Shown here piece by piece: positions 18,281 through 37,146 of a DNA stretch of 64,000 nucleotides (its first letter is position 1; each line of letters opens with the position of its first letter). The position numbers and the translations under genes were made by a program. The notes beneath the pieces are model-generated. The model made no database searches. It was not told the origin of the DNA and was given only the letters and a program-made list of their open reading frames with translations. This stretch comes from Leptospira barantonii (GTDB taxonomy: Bacteria > Spirochaetota > Leptospiria > Leptospirales > Leptospiraceae): assembly GCF_002811925.1 (NCBI RefSeq), contig NZ_NPDS01000006.1, forward strand, positions 248,001 through 312,000, read 5' to 3'.

Positions 18281-18355
18281 CGGTGCAGATTTCCCGATTT
18301 GGAATCTCTGTAAAAAGGAGGTACGCGGATTAGAAAACTGTTTGGCAACTACAAG

Positions 18356-18370
18356 AGAGTTTTAAACTCT
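18356..18370. promoter_or_regulatory. Inverted repeat before the ExbB-like gene
   Basis: AGAGTTT at 18356-18362 and AAACTCT at 18364-18370 form a perfect palindrome around a single central T, 24 bases before the ATG. TTGGCA at 18342-18347 lies just upstream as a possible -35. It could be an operator of the transport/BamA operon. Confidence 0.4.
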
Positions 18371-18393
18371 ACTCAGGGGAGAATTTTACTCAA

Positions 18394-18999
18394 ATGTTTT
18401 TAGCCAAATCCGATTCTCTGATTTCCGCGATTCCTCCGGAATCCGTACCGATCGTTATCGTTTTAGTTTCCATCATCGGTTTTACAATCATCATCGAAAG
18501 ATTGATCTACTTTTCAAAGTGGAAACCGATTACTCCAGAGGATTGGCGTTCTCTCAAAGACTTATTCCGTCAAAAAAATTGGGACACAGCGACCGATTAT
18601 CTCAAGGGTTTGAGCAACGGTCCTTCCGCGCAGGTTCTTCACGCGGGTATCGAATCCAGTCGGAGAAACGCAGATGGCGCGGAAGAGGAAATGCTCTCCG
18701 CAGGTTTTGCTCAGATTTTAAAAATGGAAAGATTTCTTTCCGGACTCGGAACGATCGCGACGATTTCTCCCTTACTCGGAGTTCTTGGAACGGTTTTGGG
18801 AATCATTCGTTCCTTTGAAGAAGGTTCCGGTACGAGAGGAGCGGAAGTGGGTATCAGCGAGGCCTTGATCACCACCGCGATGGGACTTGCGATCGCGATT
18901 CCGGCTTACGTTGCTTACAATTACTTTCAAAAGAAAAAGGAAGATACGATAGCCGAAATGGAAAATCTTTCCGGTCAGGCTCTCAAATATCTGAAATAA
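18394..18999 (+). CDS. MotA/TolQ/ExbB-family proton channel subunit
   Basis: 201 residues with three membrane helices (about 18-36, 112-140, 152-175) and a cytoplasmic loop, the ExbB/TolQ topology. The conserved core [20 protein letters not shown] and [20 protein letters not shown] are characteristic. With the ExbD-like partner starting 6 bases after its stop, it forms a channel that couples the proton motive force to outer-membrane work. TolQ, ExbB and related types cannot be told apart from this protein alone. No TonB or TolA gene is in the window. Confidence 0.92.
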   Translation: MFLAKSDSLISAIPPESVPIVIVLVSIIGFTIIIERLIYFSKWKPITPEDWRSLKDLFRQKNWDTATDYLKGLSNGPSAQVLHAGIESSRRNADGAEEEMLSAGFAQILKMERFLSGLGTIATISPLLGVLGTVLGIIRSFEEGSGTRGAEVGISEALITTAMGLAIAIPAYVAYNYFQKKKEDTIAEMENLSGQALKYLK

Positions 19000-19004
19000 T
19001 CATT

Positions 19005-19454
19005 ATGAAATTCAGAAAGTTCCGATCTTCCGCAAGTAGAGGAGGCCAAATCGAATTGGCTCCCCTCATCGACGTTATTTCTTTTATCGTTATTTATTTT
19101 TTGATGAACGCGACTTTGGAAAAATCGACGGTGATGAAGATCGAACTTCCGCGTTCGTCGTCGACCGCACAAGAAAAGAAAAAAGACGAGCTTGTGATCA
19201 CGGTCAATAAGGACGGTAAGGTGTTCTTGGACAAGGATACGGATCCGATTCCATTGGAAAAACTTACGGAAAAGATAAACGTTTTCCTCGGACCTGCGGA
19301 CAAAAGAGAGCCGGGTAAAAACAGAGTTATCATTCGAGGCGACGGCACAGCGAGTTACCAAACCGTGATCAAGGTCATCGATAAGGTAAACGAGGCGGGA
19401 GTTAGTAAATTTAACTTAGCCATGGTGCGACAAACAGGTTCCGGGGAAAAATAG
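19005..19454 (+). CDS. ExbD/TolR-family proton channel subunit
   Basis: 149 residues with one N-terminal membrane helix carrying the essential proton-path Asp23 ([17 protein letters not shown]) and a periplasmic alpha/beta domain to the end. Partner of the preceding ExbB/TolQ-like protein. The periplasmic domain has an unusually charged linker ([15 protein letters not shown]). bamA starts 42 bases downstream on the same strand, so proton-driven envelope function and outer-membrane protein insertion may be coexpressed. Confidence 0.92.
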   Translation: MKFRKFRSSASRGGQIELAPLIDVISFIVIYFLMNATLEKSTVMKIELPRSSSTAQEKKKDELVITVNKDGKVFLDKDTDPIPLEKLTEKINVFLGPADKREPGKNRVIIRGDGTASYQTVIKVIDKVNEAGVSKFNLAMVRQTGSGEK

Positions 19455-19496
19455 AAATCCGGTTGAGAAGGTTTTGGTTCTGGTTGCAAATATCGG

Positions 19497-22403
<2,907 letters not shown>

Positions 22404-22405
22404 CC

Positions 22406-24601
<2,196 letters not shown>

Positions 24602-24660
24602 GGAAGGGGTAAGTTTAGCCCTCGACAATCCGATATTAATAGCAGAAACAGGAAACCCAG

Positions 24661-25098
24661 ATGAAGAAATTACTCGCAATCTCTCTTTTACTTCTCATTG
24701 CCTTTGCCGGGCTTCAGGCAGGAAAATCCCAAGGTGTCGTGGAAGAATTCAACAAGGTGGAAGAATTCAACAAGAACGTTAAACTTTCGGACTCGGCTAA
24801 AAAAGCGACTCTGGAAAAGAATCTTCTCTCCGCCGTTAAATACACGCTTCACCACAGATATTTGGAATATAAGGAAATTACGAAGGACCTGAACGCGGAG
24901 AGTATGCTCTACGAACCTCAAAAAGGAACGTATACGGTTTACGTAAAGTATAAGAAGTATCTTTTCTTCTACAGCTTCAAAATGGATCCTGAAGTTTATC
25001 TTCAAACTCCGGAAAACGAGGTTTTTTACATTCGTCCCGAGAATTTGGACGATCCGCACAAGGAAAACACTCCTTCCGCGGACAAAACCGGAAAGTAA
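24661..25098 (+). CDS. Secreted/periplasmic hypothetical protein with an in-frame 6-residue duplication
   Basis: 145 residues from an ATG with AGGAAA upstream. A Sec signal peptide (residues 1-20, LLAISLLLLIAFAGLQA) has an AQA-like cleavage region and no lipobox Cys. The mature protein begins with a perfect tandem duplication, VEEFNKVEEFNK, then a helical part and a Tyr/Lys-rich middle (GTYTVYVKYKKYLFFYSFKM) before a charged tail. Function unknown. It follows the helicase by 59 bases, and a CysQ-like gene starts 24 bases later. The repeat looks recent because both DNA copies are identical. Confidence 0.85.
   Translation: MKKLLAISLLLLIAFAGLQAGKSQGVVEEFNKVEEFNKNVKLSDSAKKATLEKNLLSAVKYTLHHRYLEYKEITKDLNAESMLYEPQKGTYTVYVKYKKYLFFYSFKMDPEVYLQTPENEVFYIRPENLDDPHKENTPSADKTGK
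24739..24774 (+). repeat. Perfect 18-bp tandem duplication inside a coding sequence
   Basis: GTGGAAGAATTCAACAAG occurs at 24739-24756 and again immediately at 24757-24774 without a mismatch. It keeps the reading frame and duplicates VEEFNK at the start of the mature protein. Identical copies suggest a recent slippage event, so strains may differ in copy number. Confidence 0.95.
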
Positions 25099-25122
25099 TT
25101 TTCGTTTCGAGCATTTTCTTTT

Positions 25123-25968
25123 TTGGATTCGATTCAATATCTTCAGCCCGCCGTAGACTCTGTTCTCGAGGCGGGCAAAATCGTATTAGAAATCTATAAT
25201 TCGGATTTCAAGGTCAAGGATAAGGGGAAAAACGACCCCGTAACCGAGGCCGACGTGAAAGCCGGTCTTCATATCGCCGATCGTTTAAGCTTTTTGAATA
25301 TTCCGATTCTTTCCGAAGAGGATTCGGAAAGAAAGGACATATCCAATCTCCACGCGGCTTGGATCTTGGATCCGATCGACGGAACCCGAGAATTCGTGCA
25401 TAAAAATCCCGAGTTTGCGATCAGTCTCGGTTTGTCCGTTGCCGGACGAGCCACGTTAGGCGTTATCTTCAATCCGGTCACATACGAACTCATATACGGT
25501 GTCGAAAACTTCGGAGTCGCTTATCAAAAGTTCGATCGTATTCCCGATTCGTTTTCGATTTCGACGGAGAATTTAACGAAAGTTTTGAATTCTTCCGAAC
25601 CGGTCAAAAAGGCTTTGATTTCAAGAACCGAAGAAAAGGAAGGATTGTTTCGTTCTTCCATGCTTCCTTCCGGCTGGGAATTTAAAGCGATCGGTTCGAT
25701 CGCGTATAAACTCGGTTTGGTGGCGGCCGGAAAAGCGGCTTTGTCGCTTTCTTTAAAACCCAAAAACGAATGGGATATCTGCGCCGGAATCGCGCTCGTA
25801 AAAGCTTCCGGCGGTTCCGATTTGGAAATCCGATCCGGAAAACCTTACGAGTTTCAAACCGTGAGCGGAAGAGGAGAGGGGTTGATCGCCGGTCATTCTT
25901 CTTCCTTGAACGGGGTTTGGGAAAATTCGAAATCTTATTTTCAGGGCGCTCTTCGAGATTGGGACTGA
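25123..25968 (+). CDS. CysQ-like 3'(2'),5'-bisphosphate nucleotidase / inositol monophosphatase family
   Basis: 281 residues from a TTG. Lithium-sensitive phosphatase signatures: LSEEDSERKD (metal-binding Glu), WILDPIDGTREFVH (DPIDGT metal motif) and NEWDICAGIALVKASGG (second motif with Asp). Family members hydrolyse 3'-phosphoadenosine 5'-phosphate (CysQ) or inositol phosphates. CysQ type is favoured by the DPIDGTREF form, but this is an inference. It starts 24 bases after the secreted protein gene, and a glycosyltransferase gene follows after 21 bases, so the group may be an operon. Confidence 0.9.
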   Translation: MDSIQYLQPAVDSVLEAGKIVLEIYNSDFKVKDKGKNDPVTEADVKAGLHIADRLSFLNIPILSEEDSERKDISNLHAAWILDPIDGTREFVHKNPEFAISLGLSVAGRATLGVIFNPVTYELIYGVENFGVAYQKFDRIPDSFSISTENLTKVLNSSEPVKKALISRTEEKEGLFRSSMLPSGWEFKAIGSIAYKLGLVAAGKAALSLSLKPKNEWDICAGIALVKASGGSDLEIRSGKPYEFQTVSGRGEGLIAGHSSSLNGVWENSKSYFQGALRDWD

Positions 25969-25989
25969 TCTTTTTTACGCGTAAAATCC

Positions 25990-27165
25990 ATGAAGAAAAA
26001 AGAATATTCAAAAAATAACATACAAAAAATTAAAATCGGAATGGACGCTAGGCCGTTCTCAACGCCCGTCTCCGGCGTGGGAAAGATGATTCACAGCGCC
26101 CTTTTGGATTTGGGGAACGACCCCAGTTTCGAATTTTATCTTTTTTCGCACAGGGACTTACATCCGAGTTACGCGGATCTTTTGAAGTTACCCGGAATCC
26201 GTTTTATCAAGGGAGAAGGGGTTCTTTCTAAGAAAGGCGGACTTTACTTTGCGATCGCACTGCCGTTGCAGTTGAGAAAACTGGATCTGGATCTTTTCTG
26301 GGGAACACAGCAGGTATTTCCACCCTTTCTTTCCAAAAAAACGGCGACCGTGCTGACCTACAACGATCTGGTAGCCTATCGTTTTCCGGATACGATGCGA
26401 ACTCTCGCGAGAATTCAGCAAAAATTTTATCTTTCTCGTTCGATTCGACGCGCGAATAAACTGCTTCCGATTTCACAATCGACTGCGGACGAAGTTTCTT
26501 CTTTTTTCGGAATTCCTCCGGAAAAGATGCAGGTTGTTTATCCGGGAATAGAGCTTTCCGAATTCAAGGGATTGCTCAAACAAAAACCGGGAAAGCGCGT
26601 AGATTCTCTGCCGAAAAAATATTTTCTATCCGTTTCCACCGTGGAACCCAGAAAGAACTATCAGTTTTTGTATAGGGCATATCTGGAATATTCAAAATCC
26701 GTAAAGTCGAATCAAAGATATTCCTGGGTGATCGGAGGAAAGGCCGGTTGGGAAGATCCAGCATTTATCGAAACTCTTCGAAGCGAAGAAAGTAAGGCCG
26801 CAGGAATCGTATGGATCGAAAGTCCGAGCGACGTGGAACTCGCGCACATGTATCAAAAATGTTCCCTGTTTTTGTTCGCGTCCTTGTATGAAGGATTCGG
26901 AATTCCTCTTTTGGAAGCGTTGAGTCTGCAAAAACCCGCGATCGTTACGGACCTTTCCGTTTTTCGTGAAATCGGCGCGGACAAGATTCAATATCTGAAA
27001 CTGGAAGAAAGTCTTTGGACGAACGCGCTTTTACAATTCTCCCAAAAGCCCTATCCTGGGAAAAAAGCGGATATCCGAAAATTCTATCGAAGTGTTGCGG
27101 CGAAAACGATCGCGGGTCAAATTCGAGAAGTGTTAAAATCTAAAACCACTTCTTCCAGCCGCTGA
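25990..27165 (+). CDS. GT4-family (GT-B fold) glycosyltransferase
   Basis: 391 residues. The N-terminal Rossmann half starts GMDARPFSTPVSGVGKMI; the hinge region carries VVYPGIELSEF and LSVSTVEPRKNYQFLYRAY; the nucleotide-sugar-binding ExxxxxxxE motif is EGFGIPLLE with surrounding LFLFASLYEGFGIPLLEAL. It should transfer a sugar from a nucleotide donor, probably to LPS, a glycolipid or a surface polymer. Acceptor and donor are unknown. The 3' end overlaps the minus-strand gene 27140-27565 by 26 bases (tail to tail). Confidence 0.93.
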   Translation: MKKKEYSKNNIQKIKIGMDARPFSTPVSGVGKMIHSALLDLGNDPSFEFYLFSHRDLHPSYADLLKLPGIRFIKGEGVLSKKGGLYFAIALPLQLRKLDLDLFWGTQQVFPPFLSKKTATVLTYNDLVAYRFPDTMRTLARIQQKFYLSRSIRRANKLLPISQSTADEVSSFFGIPPEKMQVVYPGIELSEFKGLLKQKPGKRVDSLPKKYFLSVSTVEPRKNYQFLYRAYLEYSKSVKSNQRYSWVIGGKAGWEDPAFIETLRSEESKAAGIVWIESPSDVELAHMYQKCSLFLFASLYEGFGIPLLEALSLQKPAIVTDLSVFREIGADKIQYLKLEESLWTNALLQFSQKPYPGKKADIRKFYRSVAAKTIAGQIREVLKSKTTSSSR

Positions 27166-27565
27166 GTCGCGTAAGAGTTCCCGAAAATTCCAAACCGATT
27201 TTGGAATCGATCTGAAGATGAATTCTTTCCCGATCGAGAGGTTGAAGACGAACGGAAAAACCTTCGGAACCTTCCTGAAAACTTAAATAGTCCGGCAGAA
27301 ACTCGAGTTTGGTTTTGTTTTTTGTTTTGGAATCGGAGACAACTTCCAACGGAATCGAAAAGGATTTGGAATCTTCCTTTCCTTTGAGAAGAATCTGAAT
27401 GCGATCTTCCTTAAACTCTAGCCTTGCCTTTCGAATCGTTTCTGAAAAATAAGGTTCTTTCTGAGCGGGAGTGGAAATCATTCCCGAACCTGAAAAACGA
27501 TCGTTCTTTAGATACGTTAAGAATTCATCACGACCCGAAAAATAATTGTAAAAGACCGGATTCAC
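27140..27565 (-). CDS. Small hypothetical protein, PilZ-like beta-rich sequence possible
   Basis: 141 residues with no signal peptide or membrane segment, rich in alternating beta-strand patterns (KARLEFKEDRIQILLKG, GFSVRLQPLDRERIHLQI, IGLEFSGTLTRLSGW). I do not recognise the family; the pattern is compatible with a small beta-barrel. The last 26 bases overlap the 3' end of the glycosyltransferase gene on the other strand. The remaining length has gene-like codon use and no longer competing frame, which supports it as real. Divergent from the TlpA-like gene at 27643. Confidence 0.65.
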   Translation of the reverse strand: MNPVFYNYFSGRDEFLTYLKNDRFSGSGMISTPAQKEPYFSETIRKARLEFKEDRIQILLKGKEDSKSFSIPLEVVSDSKTKNKTKLEFLPDYLSFQEGSEGFSVRLQPLDRERIHLQIDSKIGLEFSGTLTRLSGWKKWF

Positions 27566-27642
27566 TGGAGTGATCCCAATTTGAACGTACCCGCTTTACT
27601 GAAAAGATTTTTTCCTTTTACAATCCCGCGCTTTCTATTAAC

Positions 27643-28149
27643 ATGAGATCGATGTTTCGTTTTTATTCGATTTTACCGTTCGTTTTTTTCTCGTTATTCG
27701 CCTGTAATTTTTCCAAGGAAGAATCGGTTCTCTATAAACTTTCTCTATACGATTTGGAGGGACATGCGGTTTCTCTCAAGGACTATAAGGGAAAGGTTTT
27801 GCTTATGGATGTCTGGGCTTCTTGGTGCGAACCTTGTAAGGACGCGGTTCCGGTTCTTGAAAAACTTTCGAAGGATCTCGAAGGGAAGAATGGAATTCTT
27901 CTCGGAATCAATACCGAGCCGGAACTCACCAAGGAAGAACATCTCAAAGCGGCTCGGGAATTCGGAATGACGTATCCATTTTTTGTGGATCAGGATTTTT
28001 CATTCGTGAATCAATACAAGGTGGAAGGTCAACCGGCATTGATCGTCTTCAGTCCTTCGGGAACTCTTCTGAAAATTCAATATGGAATCCGAGAACGAGA
28101 TTATCCGAAACTCAGGGCGAGTTTTTCGAATTGGTTCAGTGCACCATAG
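27643..28149 (+). CDS. TlpA/ResA-like thioredoxin-fold lipoprotein
   Basis: 168 residues. The signal peptide ends in a spirochaete lipobox (SLFAC, Cys21), so the protein is probably lipidated and faces the periplasm. The thioredoxin fold has the redox pair Cys62-Glu-Pro-Cys65 (WASWCEPCKDAVPVLE) and the cis-Pro loop (EGQPALIVF). It should reduce or shuffle disulfides, for instance during cytochrome c maturation. An internal ATG at 27652 would also fit as the start. An apparently single-gene unit, followed by 154 bases of promoter-like DNA. Confidence 0.92.
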   Translation: MRSMFRFYSILPFVFFSLFACNFSKEESVLYKLSLYDLEGHAVSLKDYKGKVLLMDVWASWCEPCKDAVPVLEKLSKDLEGKNGILLGINTEPELTKEEHLKAAREFGMTYPFFVDQDFSFVNQYKVEGQPALIVFSPSGTLLKIQYGIRERDYPKLRASFSNWFSAP

Positions 28150-28237
28150 TATTGCATAACAAAGGAAATAAATAGGACCTTCTGCAACCTGTCGGGAAAA
28201 AAAGGGTTTATTTCTCAGGTTCCCTATTTACCTTTGA

Positions 28238-28286
28238 ATCCTTGCCGACAAGGATCTTTGTCGGAATTCCTAAGTTGTTATAACAA
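28238..28286 (+). promoter_or_regulatory. Promoter/operator region of the acyl-CoA ligase gene with three inverted repeats
   Basis: Overlapping perfect inverted repeats: ATCCTTG/CAAGGAT (28238-28244 with 28249-28255), CCGACAA/TTGTCGG (28245-28251 with 28258-28264), and the 12-base palindrome TTGTTATAACAA (28275-28286). TTTGTC at 28257-28262 and TATAAC at 28279-28284, 16 bases apart, could be -35 and -10, in which case the second and third repeats cover the promoter elements. A ribosome site (AGGAG) follows before the ATG at 28304. Confidence 0.55.
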
Positions 28287-28303
28287 AAGATATCAGGAGT
28301 TAA

Positions 28304-30358
<2,055 letters not shown>

Positions 30359-30386
30359 GATTTTCCAAAACTTTCATCGAATTCGA

Positions 30387-30432
<46 letters not shown>

Positions 30433-30454
30433 CGCACGTACCGATAGGATTGGT

Positions 30455-31134
30455 ATGGCCGGCATTCAGAAACAAATCCAAAAATCCTCCGTATTTTCGC
30501 CTTCGGGACACGGAGATTTATACGCTCTCGACAATCTCTATCTTTCACCGCTCAGAGAAAACGAGATCTGGGATTTTTCAAACGTAAGTCGGTTTTCTCC
30601 GGAGAACCTTGGATTTCTTTGTATGAGATCCGTTCTTGCGGACCAGAACGAAAGTAAAATATCGGTTCAAGGTTTTGGACACGGATTCGTAAGAGGACTT
30701 TCCAAAATAGAAGGTTTCGAGGACTGGGATCTGTTTCAAACAAAAGGGTTCATCCCGAAAGTAATCGGGAAAGAATCTCCGATGAAACTCAGTTCTAACA
30801 TCCATGAAATTTTAAATCCCGCGCTTGCCAGTTACGAAAAGGAATTGTTCGAGGAATGGAACCCGAAAGGAATTTCCATCGAAGGAAAGTTCGAGAACAA
30901 GGAAATTCTGATCGCCGGCGCGGCGCTTCCCGAAGACGAAAAGAATCTTCCGAAACTTCTCAAGGATTTGATCCAGGTTCTTTCGGGAACTTCCGGAAAA
31001 TTCTATCTCAGAACGGACAAACATTCGTATCTTTGTTTGAAAAAAGAAAAGGAAAGTTTAGGTCCGGTGTTCTTTCAAGAAAAGGAGAAGGTTTGGAATT
31101 CTTTCGTGTTCTTGATTTTGGAAGTCGAAAATTC

Positions 31135-31138
<4 letters not shown>
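30455..31138 (+). CDS. Conserved hypothetical protein, 227 residues
   Basis: Soluble protein with no signal peptide or obvious motif. N-terminal half (FSPSGHGDLYALDNLYLSPL; FSPENLGFLCMRSVLADQ) and a C-terminal half with a helical part (LPKLLKDLIQVLSGTS) and a strand pair. Not recognised. The stop codon overlaps that of ptsI on the opposite strand at 31135-31138 (TTAA read both ways). Candidate promoter elements lie in the 40 bases between the upstream terminator and the ATG. Confidence 0.75.
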
Positions 31139-32877
<1,739 letters not shown>

Positions 32878-32967
32878 TCTTGAAGTGATTCCGAGTTCAA
32901 ACTCGACTACAGAATTCTCGAAAAGAAGAATCTGACAATTCTTTTCTGGTTTATCGGATGGAGATAC

Positions 32968-33007
32968 GAAAATCCCGACAATCGAGTTTTGGGGCTCGTG
33001 TCGGGAT
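32968..33007 (-). terminator. Rho-independent terminator of lpxC
   Basis: ATCCCGACA (32972-32980) pairs with TGTCGGGAT (32999-33007); an inner CGAG/CTCG stem follows a 2-base bulge. Read on the minus strand, the stem is followed by four T bases (the AAAA at 32969-32972 on plus). It lies 17 bases after the lpxC stop and before ptsI. Confidence 0.85.
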
Positions 33008-33023
33008 CGTTAGAACGCGGATT

Positions 33024-33929
<906 letters not shown>

Positions 33930-34225
33930 AGTTTTGAATTTTCGATTTTCCGACGGCCCATATTCAAAAGACGGCCGAGAAGGATTCGAAGTTCGCTTTG
34001 GTATTTGCCAAGGGACAAAATCCGATTTCCTTTCGGTTTCCGGTCTTTGTCGCACTGCACCTAATAAGCAAACTCTATGCCAAAAGGTTTAGGAAAATCG
34101 GTTTTTTCAAGCTTTGAAATCGGGGTTTAAGGTCCAATCCGACATAATTCGAAATAAATTTCTGAATAACTGTCTCTTTTTTGCAACTGTGTATCCCTGC
34201 GGACACAGGTTATGGTCCCATTGAC
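33930..34225. other. Intergenic region between lpxC and the SDR gene
   Basis: Both flanking genes are on the minus strand. The lpxC frame continues open here to 34055, but the sequence has no recognisable homology and is probably untranslated leader or promoter. No strong terminator, palindrome or RNA structure was recognised. Confidence 0.5.
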
Positions 34226-34894
34226 CTACCAAGGCAATTCTTCCCCGTTCTGATGAAAGAATTTACCCGAGTTGTTTAGATTCAAGGATTCGATTCTTTC
34301 CATCAGACCCTCAACGCTTTCGGTTGTAGGAATTCCTTGTCCTCCCGTCATCGAAGTCGCGACCATTCCGGGATGAAAGATCCCAACCGAGATTCCTTTG
34401 GGTTTTAAGTCCCAGGCCAAACTGACCGCGATCGCGTTTAAGGCCGCCTTCGATGCTCTGTAACCGTAATAAGCTCCGGAAGAATTCTCGCCGATCGAAC
34501 CCATTCTACTGGTTAAGAAGATCAACTTTGCGTTCGCGTTCAAAGAAGGCAACAAGGCCTTTACCATTTTGAGCGGGCCCAAAGCGTTTACTAAGAATTG
34601 AGTGAATACGTTTTCTTCGTCCAAACTTTGGAGATTGTCCGGAATCAAAATCCCCGCGTTGTTGATGAGAATGTCGATCTTCGTATCCATAAGTTTTGCG
34701 GATAAGTCTTGGATCGAGTTCGAATTCAAAACATCCACTCCCTCGAAAATCCGAGTCGGTTTCAATCGAGTTAATTCGCTCGAAGACTTTCTACACAATG
34801 CGAAAACTTGATCGCCTTTGGCCATGTATTGTTTGGTAAATTCCAAACCGATTCCTCGGTTGGAGCCCGTAATAAAAACGTTTCTATGAGTCAT
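34226..34894 (-). CDS. Short-chain dehydrogenase, C-factor-like
   Basis: 222 residues from the ATG at 34894, with GGAAG 6 bases upstream; the open frame extends to 35002, but that part overlaps the divergent gene and lacks similarity. Rossmann motif ITGSNRGIGLE, NAG motif (LINNAGILIP), catalytic Ser (LTSRMGSIG) and YxxxK (YYGYRASKAALN). The pattern is that of CsgA/C-factor-type SDRs that act on small ketones or as signalling oxidoreductases. Divergent from the AIM24 genes with 87 bases between the two start codons, so the two units probably share control sequence. Confidence 0.9.
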   Translation of the reverse strand: MTHRNVFITGSNRGIGLEFTKQYMAKGDQVFALCRKSSSELTRLKPTRIFEGVDVLNSNSIQDLSAKLMDTKIDILINNAGILIPDNLQSLDEENVFTQFLVNALGPLKMVKALLPSLNANAKLIFLTSRMGSIGENSSGAYYGYRASKAALNAIAVSLAWDLKPKGISVGIFHPGMVATSMTGGQGIPTTESVEGLMERIESLNLNNSGKFFHQNGEELPW

Positions 34895-34943
34895 GTTCAT
34901 CTTCCAAACTAACAATACGGATCGGTTCTGGAAACACTTTTCG

Positions 34944-34972
34944 ATTGACGTTCCGGTCAATTTATTTACATT
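34944..34972 (+). promoter_or_regulatory. Promoter of the AIM24 operon, nearly leaderless, with a palindrome over the -35
   Basis: TTGACG (34945-34950) and TACATT (34967-34972) are 16 bases apart. The perfect inverted repeat ATTGAC-N6-GTCAAT (34944-34961) overlaps the -35. The start ATG at 34982 is only 9 bases after the -10, so the mRNA would begin at or just before the start codon, and no Shine-Dalgarno is visible. Confidence 0.55.
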
Positions 34973-34981
34973 GCTGGTTCT

Positions 34982-35647
34982 ATGAATTACGAGATCATTC
35001 ACAAACCTTCGTATTCTTTTCTTAAAGTAAAACTATCTCCGGGTCAAACGATCAAAGCCGAAGCCGGTGCGATGGTTTATATGACTCCGGGAGTGGACGT
35101 CGAAACCAAAATGGGAAGCGGATTTCTTTCCGCAGTCTCCAGAAGATTTTTCGGAGGAGAATCCTTCTTCTTCAATATCTTCAAAGCGCCTTCTGCGGGT
35201 GCGGAGATCGGACTCGCGCCGGAACTTCCCGGTGACGTAGTCGGTGTCGATCTTACGGACACGGGTTTGATCGTAGAAGCGGGAGCGTATCTCGCGTCCG
35301 ACGAAACGATCACCATGAAACCGAAGTTTGGTGGAATCCGTTCTTTCTTCGGGGGAGAAGGTGTTTTCTTACTGGAGATTCTCGGCAAGGGAAAACTTTT
35401 TTTAAACGCGTACGGTGGAATTCTTCCCATAGACGTTCAAGGATCGTATACGATCGACACGGGTCACGTGGTCGCATTCGATAAAACCCTTCAGTATAGA
35501 ATCGCAAAGGCCGGAGGAAGTTGGAAGTCCACTCTGTTCGGCGGAGAAGGGCTCGTGATGGAATTCACGGGTCACGGAAAAGTATTGATCCAAACGAGAG
35601 TTCCGTCCGGATTTTTGTCCTGGCTTACCGGACTGCTTCCTCAATAA
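34982..35647 (+). CDS. AIM24/TIGR00266 family protein, copy 1 of 3
   Basis: 221 residues without signal peptide. Typical family path: MNYEIIHKPSYSFLKVKL, IKAEAGAMVYMTPGVDVET, FFGGESFFFNIFKAPSAG, the central GGIRSFFGGEGVFLLEI and the late IDTGHVVAFDKTLQY-GGEGLVMEF pattern. The fold is a double beta-barrel, as in AIM24 and the TIGR00266 proteins. Molecular function is not established in bacteria. Two paralogues follow in the same direction after 21 and 13 bases. The start appears nearly leaderless. Confidence 0.93.
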   Translation: MNYEIIHKPSYSFLKVKLSPGQTIKAEAGAMVYMTPGVDVETKMGSGFLSAVSRRFFGGESFFFNIFKAPSAGAEIGLAPELPGDVVGVDLTDTGLIVEAGAYLASDETITMKPKFGGIRSFFGGEGVFLLEILGKGKLFLNAYGGILPIDVQGSYTIDTGHVVAFDKTLQYRIAKAGGSWKSTLFGGEGLVMEFTGHGKVLIQTRVPSGFLSWLTGLLPQ

Positions 35648-35661
35648 GTATAAGGAATATT

Positions 35662-37040
<1,379 letters not shown>

Positions 37041-37061
37041 TTTCGTTTAACATTTCTCTTT

Positions 37062-37108
37062 AAAAAATCCGGGGTTGCGGTCGTTATCGTCCGTGCCTCG
37101 GATTTTTT
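37062..37108 (+). terminator. Rho-independent terminator after the AIM24 triplet
   Basis: AAAAAATCCGGGG (37062-37074) pairs with CCTCGGATTTTTT (37096-37108) with one G-T pair, and the 21-base loop can form a further partial stem. A T-run follows. Confidence 0.85.
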
Positions 37109-37146
37109 TTGAGCGATTTTAAATTTAGAGGTTCTATGCTGACGCA

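Noticed and set aside
33930..34055. In-frame 5' extension of lpxC
   Set aside because: LpxC proteins begin at MKETIYRRSIQ; the upstream 42 residues are basic and Ser/Pro-rich with no similarity, and the internal ATG fits the E. coli alignment exactly.
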